This document shows, in pieces, positions 51,674-63,830 of a stretch of 64,000 nt of DNA. How positions within the stretch are numbered: the first letter of the stretch is position 1; each line of letters begins with the position of its first letter. This DNA comes from Wuchereria bancrofti (taxonomy: Eukaryota > Nematoda > Chromadorea > Rhabditida > Onchocercidae): positions 5,006,399 through 5,070,398 of the forward strand of contig SSBO01000001.1 of NCBI GenBank assembly GCA_005281725.1. Direction: 5' to 3'. The notes under the pieces were generated by a model, which saw only the letters and a program-made list of their open reading frames with translations, was not told where the DNA came from and searched no databases. The position numbers and the translations under genes were made by a program.

Positions 51674-53125
51674 TTACATCGAACTTCTTTGTTCCACGGA
51701 TGACGCTGCTGTTGGTACACTTTCTTTTCCTGTTGTAGTTGCGGTTACGGGCGGAGCTGTTTCGGTACCTTCATTAAACCAACCATTTTCTTCTTCTATA
51801 AGTCAAACTACGAAATCATCAGCATTTTGCTGAAGTTTTGGAATGAAATTAATGCACTGAAACTAAACTGGATGAAATTTTCTTAGATCACAGATTTAAT
51901 TTTGAAGAAAACCGAACCTGTTTTGATGAAAGTTTGCATCGGTGATGTATCGGTTGAGTAATAATGTGGAAGGGAAGCCATTCCACCTCTCCACATATTA
52001 AACGTCGTTTGCAAATTACCATCACAGAGTTGCATCTCGCATCCGAACAGTCGACACCCATCGCCATTCATCTGCATAATTTTACGTTTAGCAGAGTTTT
52101 AAGAAATTCCGATACATTCCAGAGTGTCCTCAAAAGAGAATCCGAGAATGAAACTCTCAAAGAGCAAAAGGAATTTTGATATCAAGGTAAAAAATAAAAA
52201 AGGTCGAAAACCTGATCTAGAAAGCGAATATAATCTGTAGCAATACGTAGTGTATGAATTTTACTCATTTTATCAGATGGTAACGAGGGAACAATTCGTC
52301 GCAAAATGGCGAATGCATCATTTAGTTCTTTTGTTCGTTGTCGCTCACGACGATTTGCTGCGACACGTTGTTGTAGTGCCTCCTCTGGATTATCTCCCTA
52401 TATATATATGATAATGGTAATAATGATGATGTTGATAACGATAATAATACTAATGATTATGATACTGATCAAGCAGTGATAATTAATGTTAAGAAGAAAT
52501 AACTGTTAAAAAAAACTGAAGAATTATAACATAAAATAAGTGAGAAAATGTTGTTGCAGAAAGGACAGATGGAAATTTTACAAGCAGTTAGTCTTCCTTT
52601 TATATAACATTTTTTAAAAAGAAAACCTTAAAAATTTCCAATTTTATTGCTAAGAATTCAGAGATAACTTTCAAATAAGTTTTGAATATCAGTACGGTTT
52701 TAAGACTTTAGTTAGAAATGCTTATCAAAATTATTAAAATAAGATCTGTTTTTAAAATTTGGCAGTAGACTTTTTGGTACAGTTGATATTAAAGGTTTAC
52801 TAATTTTATTACTGAGATAACTGTCACAAAGTCAGGTAGAAACGAAATGCATAAATTGATGTGTTGCTGTGAAAAGAGCAATGTGGTAGTAAATGATGGT
52901 GGTGACAGTCATCATTGTAAAGATAAAAAGACAAAACGAATTAGCCAGTAGCATAAATCAGTGCGCAAAAAAATATTTTTTTCGGAGTGTTTCAAGAATA
53001 TTTGGACATAAATTGGATTGCTCACTCCGTCACATTTAGTGAGGAAAGCTTTGATGTTAACTTCAAATATCAATGAATAAAAAAAGAAATACCTTACGCC
53101 TATTAGACCGTCTTCTGGTAACCAT
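51674..53125 (-). CDS. hlh-8: Twist-family bHLH transcription factor
   Basis: Four exons: 53125-53093, 52397-52212, 52071-51918, 51795-51674; phases 0,0,1; 164 aa. Exon 2 holds the whole bHLH domain: basic region [20 protein letters not shown] (about 21-40), helix 1 and loop to [18 protein letters not shown], and helix 2 ending [15 protein letters not shown] and the KMSKIHTLR loop are Twist signatures. Exon 3 continues NGDGCRLFG ... FNMWRGG, matching the region after the bHLH of C. elegans HLH-8. The short basic N-terminus ([11 protein letters not shown]) is preceded directly by an acceptor (CCTCCAG|ATG). The vertebrate WR box is not seen. Twist factors specify mesoderm and non-striated muscle; HLH-8 does so in worms. 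All splice phases agree. Confidence 0.93.
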
Positions 53126-54060
53126 CTGGAGGGATAAACGATGACTTACCCGGAAGATATATCAAAACTCCTGCACCGCCCATTATCTTCTTCTCTCTTC
53201 TCATTTAACATCTTCCACACTTAACATTAGTATCAGCCTCCCAACTTACGGTCCTACTCACTGCTCAGTCATTTGTTACGATGATATATGCGCAGAAACG
53301 GCAGCTAACGTATGATTGTTTATATTAGTGTTGTTATCCTCTCCTGAACTCAACCATTGTTCCAAATAACAAATTGAAAGTTAACTTTAAAACTTCTTTA
53401 GTTTTCTCAACAGATTAGTTTTTAATTATGATGTGATTTTAAAAAAATGTCAGTAGTAAGAAAATTTTATACAAACAAAATCAAAAAATAAATCAATCAT
53501 ATAAGAATTATTTCGGTGATCAGATGAAGTCAATATGAATAAATATCAGCCTTCTTTCGGTAAAATTATGCACATCCATTTCATACTTTAAAAATAAAAA
53601 ACGAAACTAAAAAAACAAACAAAAGTAGACTGTTTGGGATGATTTATACGAGAATGAAACTATGGAAACATAAGTATTTAAAAGTATATTGAATAAAATT
53701 AAATGAAGAAGCAGATTTTCGACCACAATGGATAGAGCGAAAAAATGTTAACTTGTTAAGGTTACACATTCGATATGCAAATGATGAAGAGGAAAAACGT
53801 CGGCCTACACAACTTTCTGGTTTCAGTTCTTCGAATCTTCCGTTTATCTTTCAACAGATTGCGTATGTTTGCATTGATTTATTTGCATCAGCTTTTTTTG
53901 AAAATATGTTGGCGAAAAAGTTTCCTTTTAAAAACCTTTTAAACTTGAATTTCAAAAAAAAATTTGAAAATTTCCTAAAATTATTCATAAAAATGCCATC
54001 CCATCTTCTCTTAGCCAAATGCATGTGAGAATTCGCTGACAATTAAAAGATTAAGTTCAG
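53126..54060. other. Spacer between zinc-finger 3' end and twist 5' end
   Basis: A+T-rich, about 0.94 kb. It must contain the 3' UTR of the zinc-finger gene and the proximal promoter or trans-splice region of twist. No further feature could be supported. Confidence 0.5.
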
Positions 54061-54066
54061 TAAGGG

Positions 54067-57000
54067 TCAAATTAATAATTGCCAATTTACGAAGCAATTT
54101 CTTGCCATCACTTCTGCTTCTGTTTTATATTTGAGAAGATCGTTAATTACAAGACCGTCTCTCCCTCTGTGTTCCTCCTGGATATGAGCGATCACAGCAT
54201 TCTCGTCATGCAATGATTCAAATGGGCATAGCGAACATCTTCAAATAACAGAAAAAAAGGAATATGATTAAAGAAGAATAAATAAATTTAAACAGAAATT
54301 AGCTGGAAATGAAGCTTGTGCAGAGCGAATTTGACATTGGTTCTCTAAACGCTTTTGTTTTAATTCATCAACGATAGAAAAAATAATGAAAGCAAATGTT
54401 ATTTTAATTTTCTGATTTATCACTTCATTAACTTTAGCCATGAAAATCAAAGCAGGCAGTTTTTAAACAAATTCCTAATTTAGGTTATATAACACTGATT
54501 AAAATTTCTCGGAGTTCAATAAGCAAAATATGTTGGAGTATAATTCATTCTCGAAATCTCGAAAAATCCGCAAACTTTACACTGAGAGACTTATTTCTCA
54601 GCTCAATAAATTTGCATACAATTATTCAAACCTGAAAATAACTTTTTTAAGATGCTTTTCGAGTAGATGAGCCAGTCGTCGTTTCTTACTAATTGTAGCG
54701 CCACACTGGCGACACTTCGCCCTACGTCCTTCATCAGAAATAGTAATATTCGACAAACGTTTTGGTCGTCCCGGAAAGCAGCGGTCATGCATTTCCGAGA
54801 AATCTGCTCGATGTTCAATCACATTAGCTATCGGTTCTAGGCCCTTAATTTTTTTTGAGATTCATAAGTTCATCTGAGGCACGTTGATATTCATATTATA
54901 TAATAATGTAAGTGTACTAGGACTAGTAAAATTCTGTAAAATAAGGAGAACTCGGAAGTGTCAAATTCACAAATAAAGTCAACAACTGTAACTTACTTTA
55001 ACCTCCTTCCTTCTATGTCCATTTTTCATATGTCTTCGGACAAGACGACTCTCGGCAGCACCGTAATCACAAAGAGGACACTGATGAAGTGACATTTTCA
55101 AATGAACTTCAGCAATGTGACGTGAAGTTTGACGCACTTCCACATCACAAATTCGACATCTACCAAAATAGAAGGTTCTCTTTACAGTAGATAAAATTAA
55201 GTCTCAAAATTCCGATAAATCTGAATATAGAAATAGGCTTTGTTTGCTGGATGAATATTTGAAAATTAAAAAACAAGAAGCAGCAATAACTTATTGAAAT
55301 CTTCTAGTGCAGAAGTTGGTAAACGACGATTGATCCAACCCGGAAAACAACGCAAGTTCCATATTGCTATTTCTTTTGAAAATTTCAATAAATTTGCCGT
55401 GGGTGCTAAATCTGCGTTATCTCGATGCGCATATCTTAATTTCAATAAAATTTTCAGAAGTTTTTACAAATTTTAAAGTTTCAAGTGATATAAAAATTTT
55501 AACAAGAACCAAATCTATCGCATATCTTTTTGCACTTTTTAATGTGACCAACTTGATATGCGTCTTGACGTCTGATGAACAAGCGTGATGAGAAAATTCG
55601 CAAAGTGGACATTGGTAAAGACGGGGTTCCTTCAGATGATGTCTGTATACATGAATCTGCAAATTAAAGGAATAGTCGATAAGTACTTCGAAAGTTACTT
55701 AGAAGTGAGTACTGCCTTATAAAAGTCATTAAAAAATTCAACAAATCAGTTTAAAGAATACTATTGTTTAAGACAAAAAAAAATAATTTTTCCAAAAGTT
55801 TTATACCTGTCGATCTTCAGTCTTCATTTCTTGGCCACATTCACGACACTGAACTTTGAGTGCTTCGAAAGTCTTCCCATTTTGACTCGCTTTCTTTTCT
55901 GACCACAAGTTCTAAGGCAAATCCTGATGAGAATTTTAAAGACTTTTAAACAGCTTATTGTATTACATATTAATAATTCTAGCAATTTCTCAGTCATTTT
56001 TTCACTTTTAGAATTGTCAATTAGAAGTTTACTTCGAGTCTTCGTCCTGGAAAACATTGCTGATACATTTTCTGTAATTCATCTGTATGCTCTTCGATAT
56101 TCGACACGGGTTCTTTCATACATCCACCGTGTAATTTCTCCATATGAGATCGTATTTCATAGGCATCTTGTCCTCCATGACCTTTACATATTGGACACTG
56201 ATAAAGGGAAATCTTGAGATGATCCTTCGCTACATGACGCAAGAAATTCGATGAAGGTTTAAATTCTTTTTTGCAAAGCTGCAAGTGCTTCAAGTTTTCA
56301 CATTGTGCAATGTTTGTTCCCAAGAAAAAAAAAACATACAGAGTAGTTCATACATTGAATTTCAGAGTTAACTCAATTTAATTCAGTTTAGTTCAACCTG
56401 TTTTTTTTTGTATAAATTAATCATATTAAAGAAAGGAATGATTAATATTAAAATATTTGGTCATTTTGATTTGGAAATTCTACGCACTCATTTCACTCCA
56501 CGCTTTTTTAATATGGCTTACAACAAATTGATCGAAACGTAAACTACGACATTCTCAACATCGGGTAACTTCAAATCAGAAAACGAAAATATTAAAAAAA
56601 AGACAAATAAAGACAAACAAAGGTATATATTTGTTTAATAAAAATTTTGCATTTCCATAAAACCACAGCTAACCATGCAAATCCACTCATTCGGTTTTTC
56701 ATAAGGCTCTTCCTGAATTACAGGTGGTTTACTAATGATTACCTCCGTTGATTTCTTCCCTTCCTCAACATCTGTTGTCACATCTTTCTTTACCTGCAAA
56801 ACAGATTATACAGAACGGAAAGTCGAAGTCCAATAATACCGGATTTTATTTTCAGTGAGAGTTATGCATTATCGTAGGAGAAAGAAAAATAGTTGAAAAT
56901 TTCAGAACTTTATAGAAAATCTGAACATTTTGTTTGTCAGTTTCTTCGATGTCCAACCACCAAAACTGCCTCCGCCTATGTTGCCAACCCGGAAAACATC

Positions 57001-59983
57001 GCTCGTTTAATCGATCTATTTCTTCTCTGAAAATCTAAATTTATGATTGCAAAGTGATTGTAAAACTAACTTTAAACTTCCAAAAAACTGAATGCTCGCA
57101 GTATGATCTGATGGACGAAATTTGAATGGTTTCAAGAGTCATAAAATAATGAAAATAAGAGATATGTATTTCAAATATTTACTTCTATCAAGAAATTTGC
57201 CTACTTGTAATCATTTTCATGAGAATAAGGTTCTCTGTTTGAATCATCTTTATGCATCCATTTAATATGCCACTTCACACGATGTATATCGTAGTTTGAA
57301 GCAAAAGAGCAAAGAGGACATTCGAAAATACGTTGTTGCTTTAAATGACGATGGTATACATGCCGTTGACGATCCGATTGTGCCACCTGAAGATAAATAT
57401 TAGATGAAATTTAAATTTGAAATTGAACAGATATTCAGCATAATGAATAATTAAATGGTTCTGTGCATTCTTCACATGTCACAGAAACTAGTAATTACAC
57501 ACATTCTTGAATGCTTAGACTAGATTTTACCTGTATTTTACAAATTTGGCAAATATGACGCTCTCGAGGACGATTACCGACATGAGGTCGAACAAGCTTC
57601 ATTGGTCGGTTTGGAAAACATTTCTTCTGTAATATGTTTTTCTTTTATCAATACCGATGTACTAGACAGTTACGAAATAAGATAAACAGTAGATTTCCAA
57701 TTAAGGAGATTAGAAATCTGATGAAATATTTTTGACGATCTAAAATGTCTGGGTAGAAATTTCCTAGTATATAAAATGAAATGATTACCTGTAAGTCACG
57801 AATTTCCTGAGCATATCTATCCAAATTGGAGATGGGAGTAGCATCACACTGTTCCGGGTGAATTTTGTTGATATGCTTAGCAACGGTACAACTTTCGTAA
57901 CTTCCAAAATCTTGACAAACTGGACATTGGTATAGTGACTTCTTCAAATGTTTTTGAGCTATGTGACGCCCTGGATAACGAGATTCTTCCCTATAAATGA
58001 TCCCAGTTTGTTATATTTAATTAATTTTAATTAAAATTGAATTTCATTTTTTTTTTCAACTGTCTAAATTCATTTCACAAATTAAGAGAAGATCAAGCCC
58101 CAAACCATTACCAGCACAGATGACACGTCCGATCGTCTACAACAGCTCCTATGACTGATTGTCTCTGATTATCACTATTCATATTACAGCTGCCTACTTC
58201 ATCGCAAGATGTATTTGTAACACTTCCATGGCTAACCGTTTTTAGTTCTCTATCGTCCGGAGTGATTTGATTTTGCTGAAAAGGTATTCACTTCATTCGG
58301 ACGTAAGAGGTAAGAAAAGTACAACAAAAAGCTTTCAAAGTTCCCAGAATATCCTTTGATCAGAAATTCCCTGAAATATATTTTGACCAGAAGTTAAACC
58401 TTCAGTGTTGCTTTCTGTCTTGACAGAGATGATTTCTTCAGCTTCCAATCCGGAAAACATTGCTGATTCCAATTCTGGAACAAACATTTACTACATTTGT
58501 CTCAGCTGTGGAACCAGTTGAAATCAAAAGTTATGATTCGAAACAATCACTAATGATCTGATTAGTAGAAAAGACTAATTAATCTTAAACAATGAGCGCT
58601 GTTCCTCTGTATTGTATGTAACGCAGAATGGCTAGTGATTTGTATTATAAAAACAACACCAACTCATTATATCGGATTGAGTGGAAATGAAAGTTGGAAC
58701 TGGGAATGAGTAACCTGTATTTCATGCTTATGAACTTCTTCATTACTGATAGGATATGCACTTCCTTGATGAATAGATGTACAGTGTTTACGCATCTCCC
58801 AAACTGAATTATTATTTGTATAGTCACAACATGAACACTGGAAAAGATCAGAAATTCGCAGGTGAAATTGATAAACGTGTCGTTGGCGTGCTGTTGTACA
58901 GACATCCACGTGGCAAACTTGACAATTTGATTTTCGAACAGCTTTCGAACTACTTGGAAAAGATATTGAATTCTGCACTTGTTGATCATTATTCAAATAG
59001 TTACCAACAGCTGTCGTTATTTTGCAGGATTCAGTTTCGAACGTCTGAATCATAATAGGTAATAAGTAGTCTGCTGAGTGATCACGAAGTACTTATGTAA
59101 AAAGAAATCTGAAAAAGGAGAGCGGCGACTTCAGGGTGTGGTATATCTTCTGCAACCGTATAAAGGGGCTTACTTCTCTAAATAAGAGTTCCGGATATAT
59201 GAGTAACAGTGTCGAAAAACTTTTTAAATCCTCACAATATTAGATCGTTTTGCTATTGGCTGATAATCAGCTTCTCCAGGATCATCGCCTTCTAAAGATT
59301 TCTGTTTTTGTGAATTCATGCAAGATTCATCATCATCACGATCATTTTGGGGTACCTGTAAAAAATCGAACATGACCTGTTGTAGCCTATTTATATAAGG
59401 TTACAAGAAAATATTTATGAGACTTACTGACGATTGTTTTGTGGATTCCAGTGCCGTCTCTGCGAAAGCATCGTAGAGAAAATCGTCTCCCACATTCTGC
59501 AAATATTCATTCTTTGCAGTATTTTATGAACACTCGAAAATACATACTTCAGCAGTACTTTGTAGTTTTAATTCTAGAAGTACTAACGGAATAAGCTTTT
59601 TGGATTGTAGCAGGTGTCAGGTTTTTTCCAAAAATTCATTCTGCTTATCGTGATGTCTAATAAGCACAGTATCCCAAACACTGCTGGTGATATCACCACA
59701 TCTTATTTCTACATTTTAACAATGTTTGCATTTTGACCAGTCATTAACGCAAATAAAAGACTTTAAAAAAATGAACTTCACTATGATAAGCAATATTGGT
59801 GAGAAGCCAGAAATGGGTTTTCCTGGTGACATTAGGAGCGAGTAGGGCGCGAGCCACGAATTTAGCGTGACACTCTACCAGATGCTCACGAAGTTGGAAA
59901 TTTGTTTGGAAGCCTAACTCTGCGATGTGACCCGTTTGTTCTCGGTCCATCTGCAGATCACATAGAAGGCATGGTAGGAGCAT
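54067..59983 (-). CDS. Modular C2H2 zinc-finger protein (seven two-finger units with CFP motifs)
   Basis: 18 exons: 59983-59777(?), 59496-59428, 59355-59236, 59044-58715, 58462-58400, 58275-58112, 57990-57789, 57626-57531, 57386-57205, 57026-56927, 56793-56674, 56278-56033, 55893-55807, 55656-55553, 55434-55291, 55159-55003, 54843-54632, 54238-54067; all phases agree; about 924 aa. A lone N-terminal finger (CLLC ... HLVECH) and an acidic linker are followed by seven repeats: finger a (C-x2-C ... H-x4-H, often RHVYxxH), finger b (LYQCPLC ... H-x4-H), a PISN-type spacer, then CFP-x-(W/R). Fifteen fingers suggest nucleic-acid binding in the nucleus. The first donor is uncertain. I do not recognise a named orthologue. 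Confidence 0.85.
59630..59750 (-). pseudogene. Degenerate zinc-finger exon with in-frame stop
   Basis: Between exons 1 and 2 of the zinc-finger gene the reverse strand reads NDWSKCKHC, a TAA (59718-59716), then NVEIRCGDITSSVWDTV and LIRHHDKQNEF to a second stop. A CxxC followed by an HH-containing helix in one frame, broken by one stop, looks like a decayed finger, though spacing is loose. It is probably intronic in the mature transcript. Confidence 0.35.
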
Positions 59984-60051
59984 TCAGAAGTTAGTAATTC
60001 TGAAAATTTAAAGAAGAATGAAGAAGTTGCAAATGTAATTAGTAGCAGTAC

Positions 60052-60334
60052 CTGTCAAGTTGCTGAACTTAAGTGAGGCCCTTTTTGAGCTTTTGTCAAA
60101 GCTGGCCTCAGACGAGATGTTTAAGGGAGGAAAACCTGAATGACATATCCTTTCATTCATTCTCTCTCTCCTTTTATATTGGAATAGATTGCAGGCATTT
60201 GCAGGATAGGTTCGAGAAGAGATGCTTATGGCAGGCTGTGCTATATCATGCATCGAATGCGCTAGTTTTGGTGTTGCCACTGCAGTATAGCTACTTCTCG
60301 TTGTTGTTCTAGCAGGACTAACGTCATGCCACAC
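60052..60334 (-). other. Probable leader exon of the zinc-finger gene with an upstream ORF
   Basis: An ATG at 60334 opens 94 codons (MWHDVSPARTTTRSSY ...) in G+C-rich sequence, ending at donor TTGACAG|GTACTG (60052). A tidy 52-nt intron (60051-60000) ends TTTTCAG and joins exon 1 of the zinc-finger gene. Joined, the reading is out of frame with the fingers and stops about 30 codons later. It therefore behaves as a leader exon with an overlapping upstream ORF, unless trans-splicing at 60000 removes it. Confidence 0.45.
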
Positions 60335-60360
60335 GACGAGATGAGCGCTGTGCTCCTAAA

Positions 60361-60376
60361 TGGATGGATGGATGGA
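60361..60376. repeat. (TGGA)4 microsatellite
   Basis: Four clean TGGA units inside the GatB-to-zinc-finger spacer. Confidence 0.8.
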
Positions 60377-60389
60377 TTTAGTAAGGTGC

Positions 60390-60520
60390 AGAACACGAAG
60401 CAATTTCGTGCAATAATACAAGCATGCGGCGATGAGACATCGCTCCATGCCCATCTCCGTGTTGTCTCATTTTTTATCCATACCTAACATTACTCCAACA
60501 GCGTCCCGCTAGCGGTATAC
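60390..60520. other. Hairpin-rich GC segment between GatB and the zinc-finger gene
   Basis: CACGAA(GCAAT)TTCGTG at 60394-60410 is a perfect 6-bp hairpin. At 60422-60450, GCATG-cg-GCGATG-aga-CATCGC-tc-CATGC forms an 11-bp stem with one 2x2 internal loop. CCGCTAGCGG (60506-60515) is a perfect palindrome. These lie in the 450-base spacer of two same-strand genes, so they may mark a promoter, a 3'-end or intercistronic element, or a structured RNA. No known RNA family was recognised. Confidence 0.4.
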
Positions 60521-60780
60521 TCCTCCATAGGCTATTTGTGCATTACCACTCTTGCATTCAGACTTCTCAACCAAGTTATCGTCGGTCATTGAAGCACTCA
60601 GAAATAACAGATGAAACTTTTTTAATTTCCAGTCAAAAATTGAACATACAACTTCATTTTGTCCTGAGATTGATTCGTAAAAAAAGTGATTCAGTCCTGC
60701 GACACAAGAAGTTAGAAGTCAGCAAAAGTTGTCAATAAATAAAACAAATAAGTTCTTTCACGAAACATTTCATTACACCT

Positions 60781-63768
60781 TTAACTTCCTGACAAAAGCT
60801 TTCGTCTAATTATTTCACTTATTTCATCAGCTTCAATTCGTCGATTACATTCACTAAGTATAGCTGCACGCAATTTAGTGGCATGTCTTTTTGCTCCACT
60901 TTTCTGTATTTTTCTGACAAGTTTGTCATTTTCACGAATAACTTTCTCCACAATTTGAATGATTTCATCTTTATCATGTATTCGCCATAAATTCTCTTCA
61001 TTTATAATCTGAAAACAATAGCAGTGAACAACTTTAGATTTTATGACATAAAAATATTTTTTGCCTTCTTCCGTATGTGTAAAAATTTAAATAGATTTGC
61101 GGCGTATTTGCCTTATTATGAAGAATTGTGTAAGTTCTACGAGAAACCAATCAATACTTCGGTTGGCGATTTGTCTAACTCTGCTTCTATATATCTTCGC
61201 AAGAGATCAAAAGTTGTCAGCTTGGTTAATCGTTTAGTGTGAAAAAGATGTACTGCTTCCACGAAATGATTGATAAAAATTGTTCTGAAAAACTGGATAG
61301 TGAAGGAGAATTTATAAAATATTTCCAAACGAGAAATATGAATAAATGGAATGGATGAAACAACCATACAATACAGCATCTTATTTAAAATTTATTTAAA
61401 AATGAGCAAGCTTGCCGTGATGCAGGGAATCTTTTCGTGCAATTACGACAAATTATTTGCAAGAGAAAGGTCCACTCAACTAATACCGAAGCCATTGTAG
61501 CATCATCACATACATTTAAAACCATTTCAACAAATGTTGCGAGGTTTTTTTGATTCTAAATAAAAAACTCATACAATAAATCGAAATCTAAACGAAATTT
61601 ACTTTTAACAATTTTGCTCTAAAATTGGAAATATTTTTAATAGTCATGATTTTTCTAATATGAAAACTTCAAACTTGTTGCCAAACGATATGAATAACGC
61701 CGCTATATGTACAAAATACATACATACGATAGTTTCATCAAACGCATATAGTGAGTGCACTAGTATTTTACATGTCTCATAGACTTCAATACCTAAAAGC
61801 ATATACGTATATTAAGCTTCATGCAAATATAACTAAGAAGCAGAATCTTACCGCCATTCTTTCTGCCAATCTTGGCTGATTATTTCCTTACGAATTGGGA
61901 ACAACTTCTGCTTCTACTTCATGTGGAAGATGAATAACAACTAACAGCAATTTGTAGTGCGACTTCCGGTCCCATGCCATATTCTTCGATGTTCTTCAAA
62001 TAGCGCGGTTTCGAAAGCATTAGACGACAATTTTCTATCCATTCTTGTTTAATCTGTACAGGAGGAAGGTTCGGTTCCGGCATAAAACGGTAATCCATTT
62101 CAATTTTTTTCTCTCTCATTGCTATTGTATTGCTGGAAAATATCTTCTGTTTGGAATGAGAAATTTTTAGAAATCTTTTCATACCTTAAAACGTGACAAA
62201 AAACAATTATTTCCGGCAATATCAGAAAACGCAAATAACGTACCCGTAGCGGTCAACAGTACGTGTTTCATTCAATACTGTGCCTCCAGCTCTGAGAATT
62301 TCGTACTGCCGACCTAGTTCACTGTTGACAGCTGTATACACCATGCGTAAGCTATTTAAATTTTTGATCTCAGTTCGAACACCTCTATTATCGGTATTAT
62401 CTCCGCCAAGTGAAATGTTGACATCCACTCGAAACTGAGCCTCTTTAATAGATTCATTTTTTTTAAACAACTTTTCCATCCTTTCTGTTTAACTGACCGA
62501 CAAGAGAGAAACAAAGAGAAACTTCTAATATAATAGAAATGTTAACTTTGCATTTCTCCTTCGCACAAATCATTTTCCATGAGAGTCAAACGTAGCTGTT
62601 CAATGAAGCAGTAAGCTTCTAAAGCGGAATTTATGGTTGGAGAAGTCACTATTTCTAATAATGCAACTCCTGCAAAATAACTCTTTTCAAATTCTAGAGG
62701 CAAACCTCAGTTTCAATTCTTCAGTATTACAAAAAAAGAAAAATGAATAAGATTATTATTACCAGCTCGATTGAAATCGATCAATGAACGATTGTTACTG
62801 AAATCGTGAATTGTACGACCACTATCATGTTCCAATTGAATTCTCAGAATATCTACACACTTTTTGTACGGAATAAATGACTATAAAGAATACCATTTGT
62901 GTTATATTCAAAGTAGAAAAATATAAAATAATAATTAAAGAACACTTGCCTCATCATTACAGTGGACGTAATATTCAAAGAAACCAGAATGGGCAATCGG
63001 GTGGTTTTGCTGAGTGATCTGATAGCCAGCCGGCATGTCTGCATAGAAGTAATGTTTACGTACAAACTGACATCTTTCCGGTATCGTACAGTTTAACAGC
63101 AAACCCGCTGTTATACCTTTCTAAACGAAACTTATATGAAATTCACTTTTGTTTTATTTGCATTTCATTAACTAAACTGACTCAATTTCATTTCATCATT
63201 TCATTTATTTATATACTATCCGTAACACTCATAAATTGTGTGATTTTCAGAAAACTAGCCATATCACAATCAGTGTTGAAAAAATGTATACTGGATCACA
63301 GCCACTTCTTACATTTGACCTTTCGGCATCTTTGTTTACAGATTAATTTTATTAAGAAATACAAATTTACATGCCATTTTGGCATAATGTCCATCTTTTA
63401 AATGCATCATTCGAATTACTGCAATTCGTTCTATAACTTCTTACAGTCACCAAACAATTGTTCTGCGCTCACTTTATATATCCTTCAACTCGATTGTCAA
63501 CATCCCTATTTTATATCTTAGTATTTGTATTGTCTAATAAATTATTTAGAAATCATTCGTGTAGCTCAGACAACAATTGTCAGTGTATTCTAGTATGTAT
63601 GAGTAATAAAAGCAAGTTGCGAATAAGACGTCAATGGGTACGACACTAACCATTACGGCAGCTTTGTTGAGAACGGGAAGAGTGCCAGGAATTGCCATAT
63701 CGAACAATGCAACAGATGTATTTGCACGGGCATCATTATCAAATGTTGCTGCTGAGAATAACTTCGTT
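60781..63768 (-). CDS. gatb: Mitochondrial Asp/Glu-tRNA amidotransferase subunit B (GatB), N-terminus missing
   Basis: Nine exons: 63768-63651, 63120-62950, 62880-62763, 62669-62547, 62442-62244, 62132-61946, 61555-61487, 61292-61158, 61008-60781; 448 aa present. Family motifs in order: TKLFSAATFDNDARANT, PGTLPVLN, RKHYFYADMPAGYQITQ, SLIDFNRAG, RVDVNISL ... GVRTEIKNLNS, NETRTVDRYG, AMREKKIEMDYRFMPEPN, and a helical tail ending KLLSGS. GatB in the GatCAB complex receives ammonia from GatA to convert mischarged Glu-tRNA(Gln) to Gln-tRNA(Gln) in mitochondria. The exon ending 62950 requires a GC donor (GATGAG|GCAAGT). The seventh exon's donor (TCG|GTATTA) is chosen by phase. The first exon enters in phase 2, so at least one exon (with the GLEVH-type motif) lies to the right. 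Introns rule out a bacterial origin of this copy. Confidence 0.92.
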
Positions 63769-63830
63769 CTGAAAATTATGCAGATGTGGACACCAGTATG
63801 CATGTATTAAAAATTTATTAGGACTACCAT

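Noticed and set aside
61400..61487. Read-through of GatB exon 7 (VLVEWTFLLQ ...)
   Set aside because: Open for about 30 codons but no donor there meets the next exon in phase, while TCG|GTATTA does.
60781..63768. GatB as an endosymbiont-derived (Wolbachia-like) gene
   Set aside because: Nine exons with nematode-type introns show a resident nuclear mitochondrial-type gene.
63769..63803. In-frame N-terminal extension of GatB (MHTGVHICIIF)
   Set aside because: It superficially recalls the GLEVHxQI motif but is preceded by a stop and ends in a strong TTTTCAG acceptor; a spliced upstream exon is more likely.
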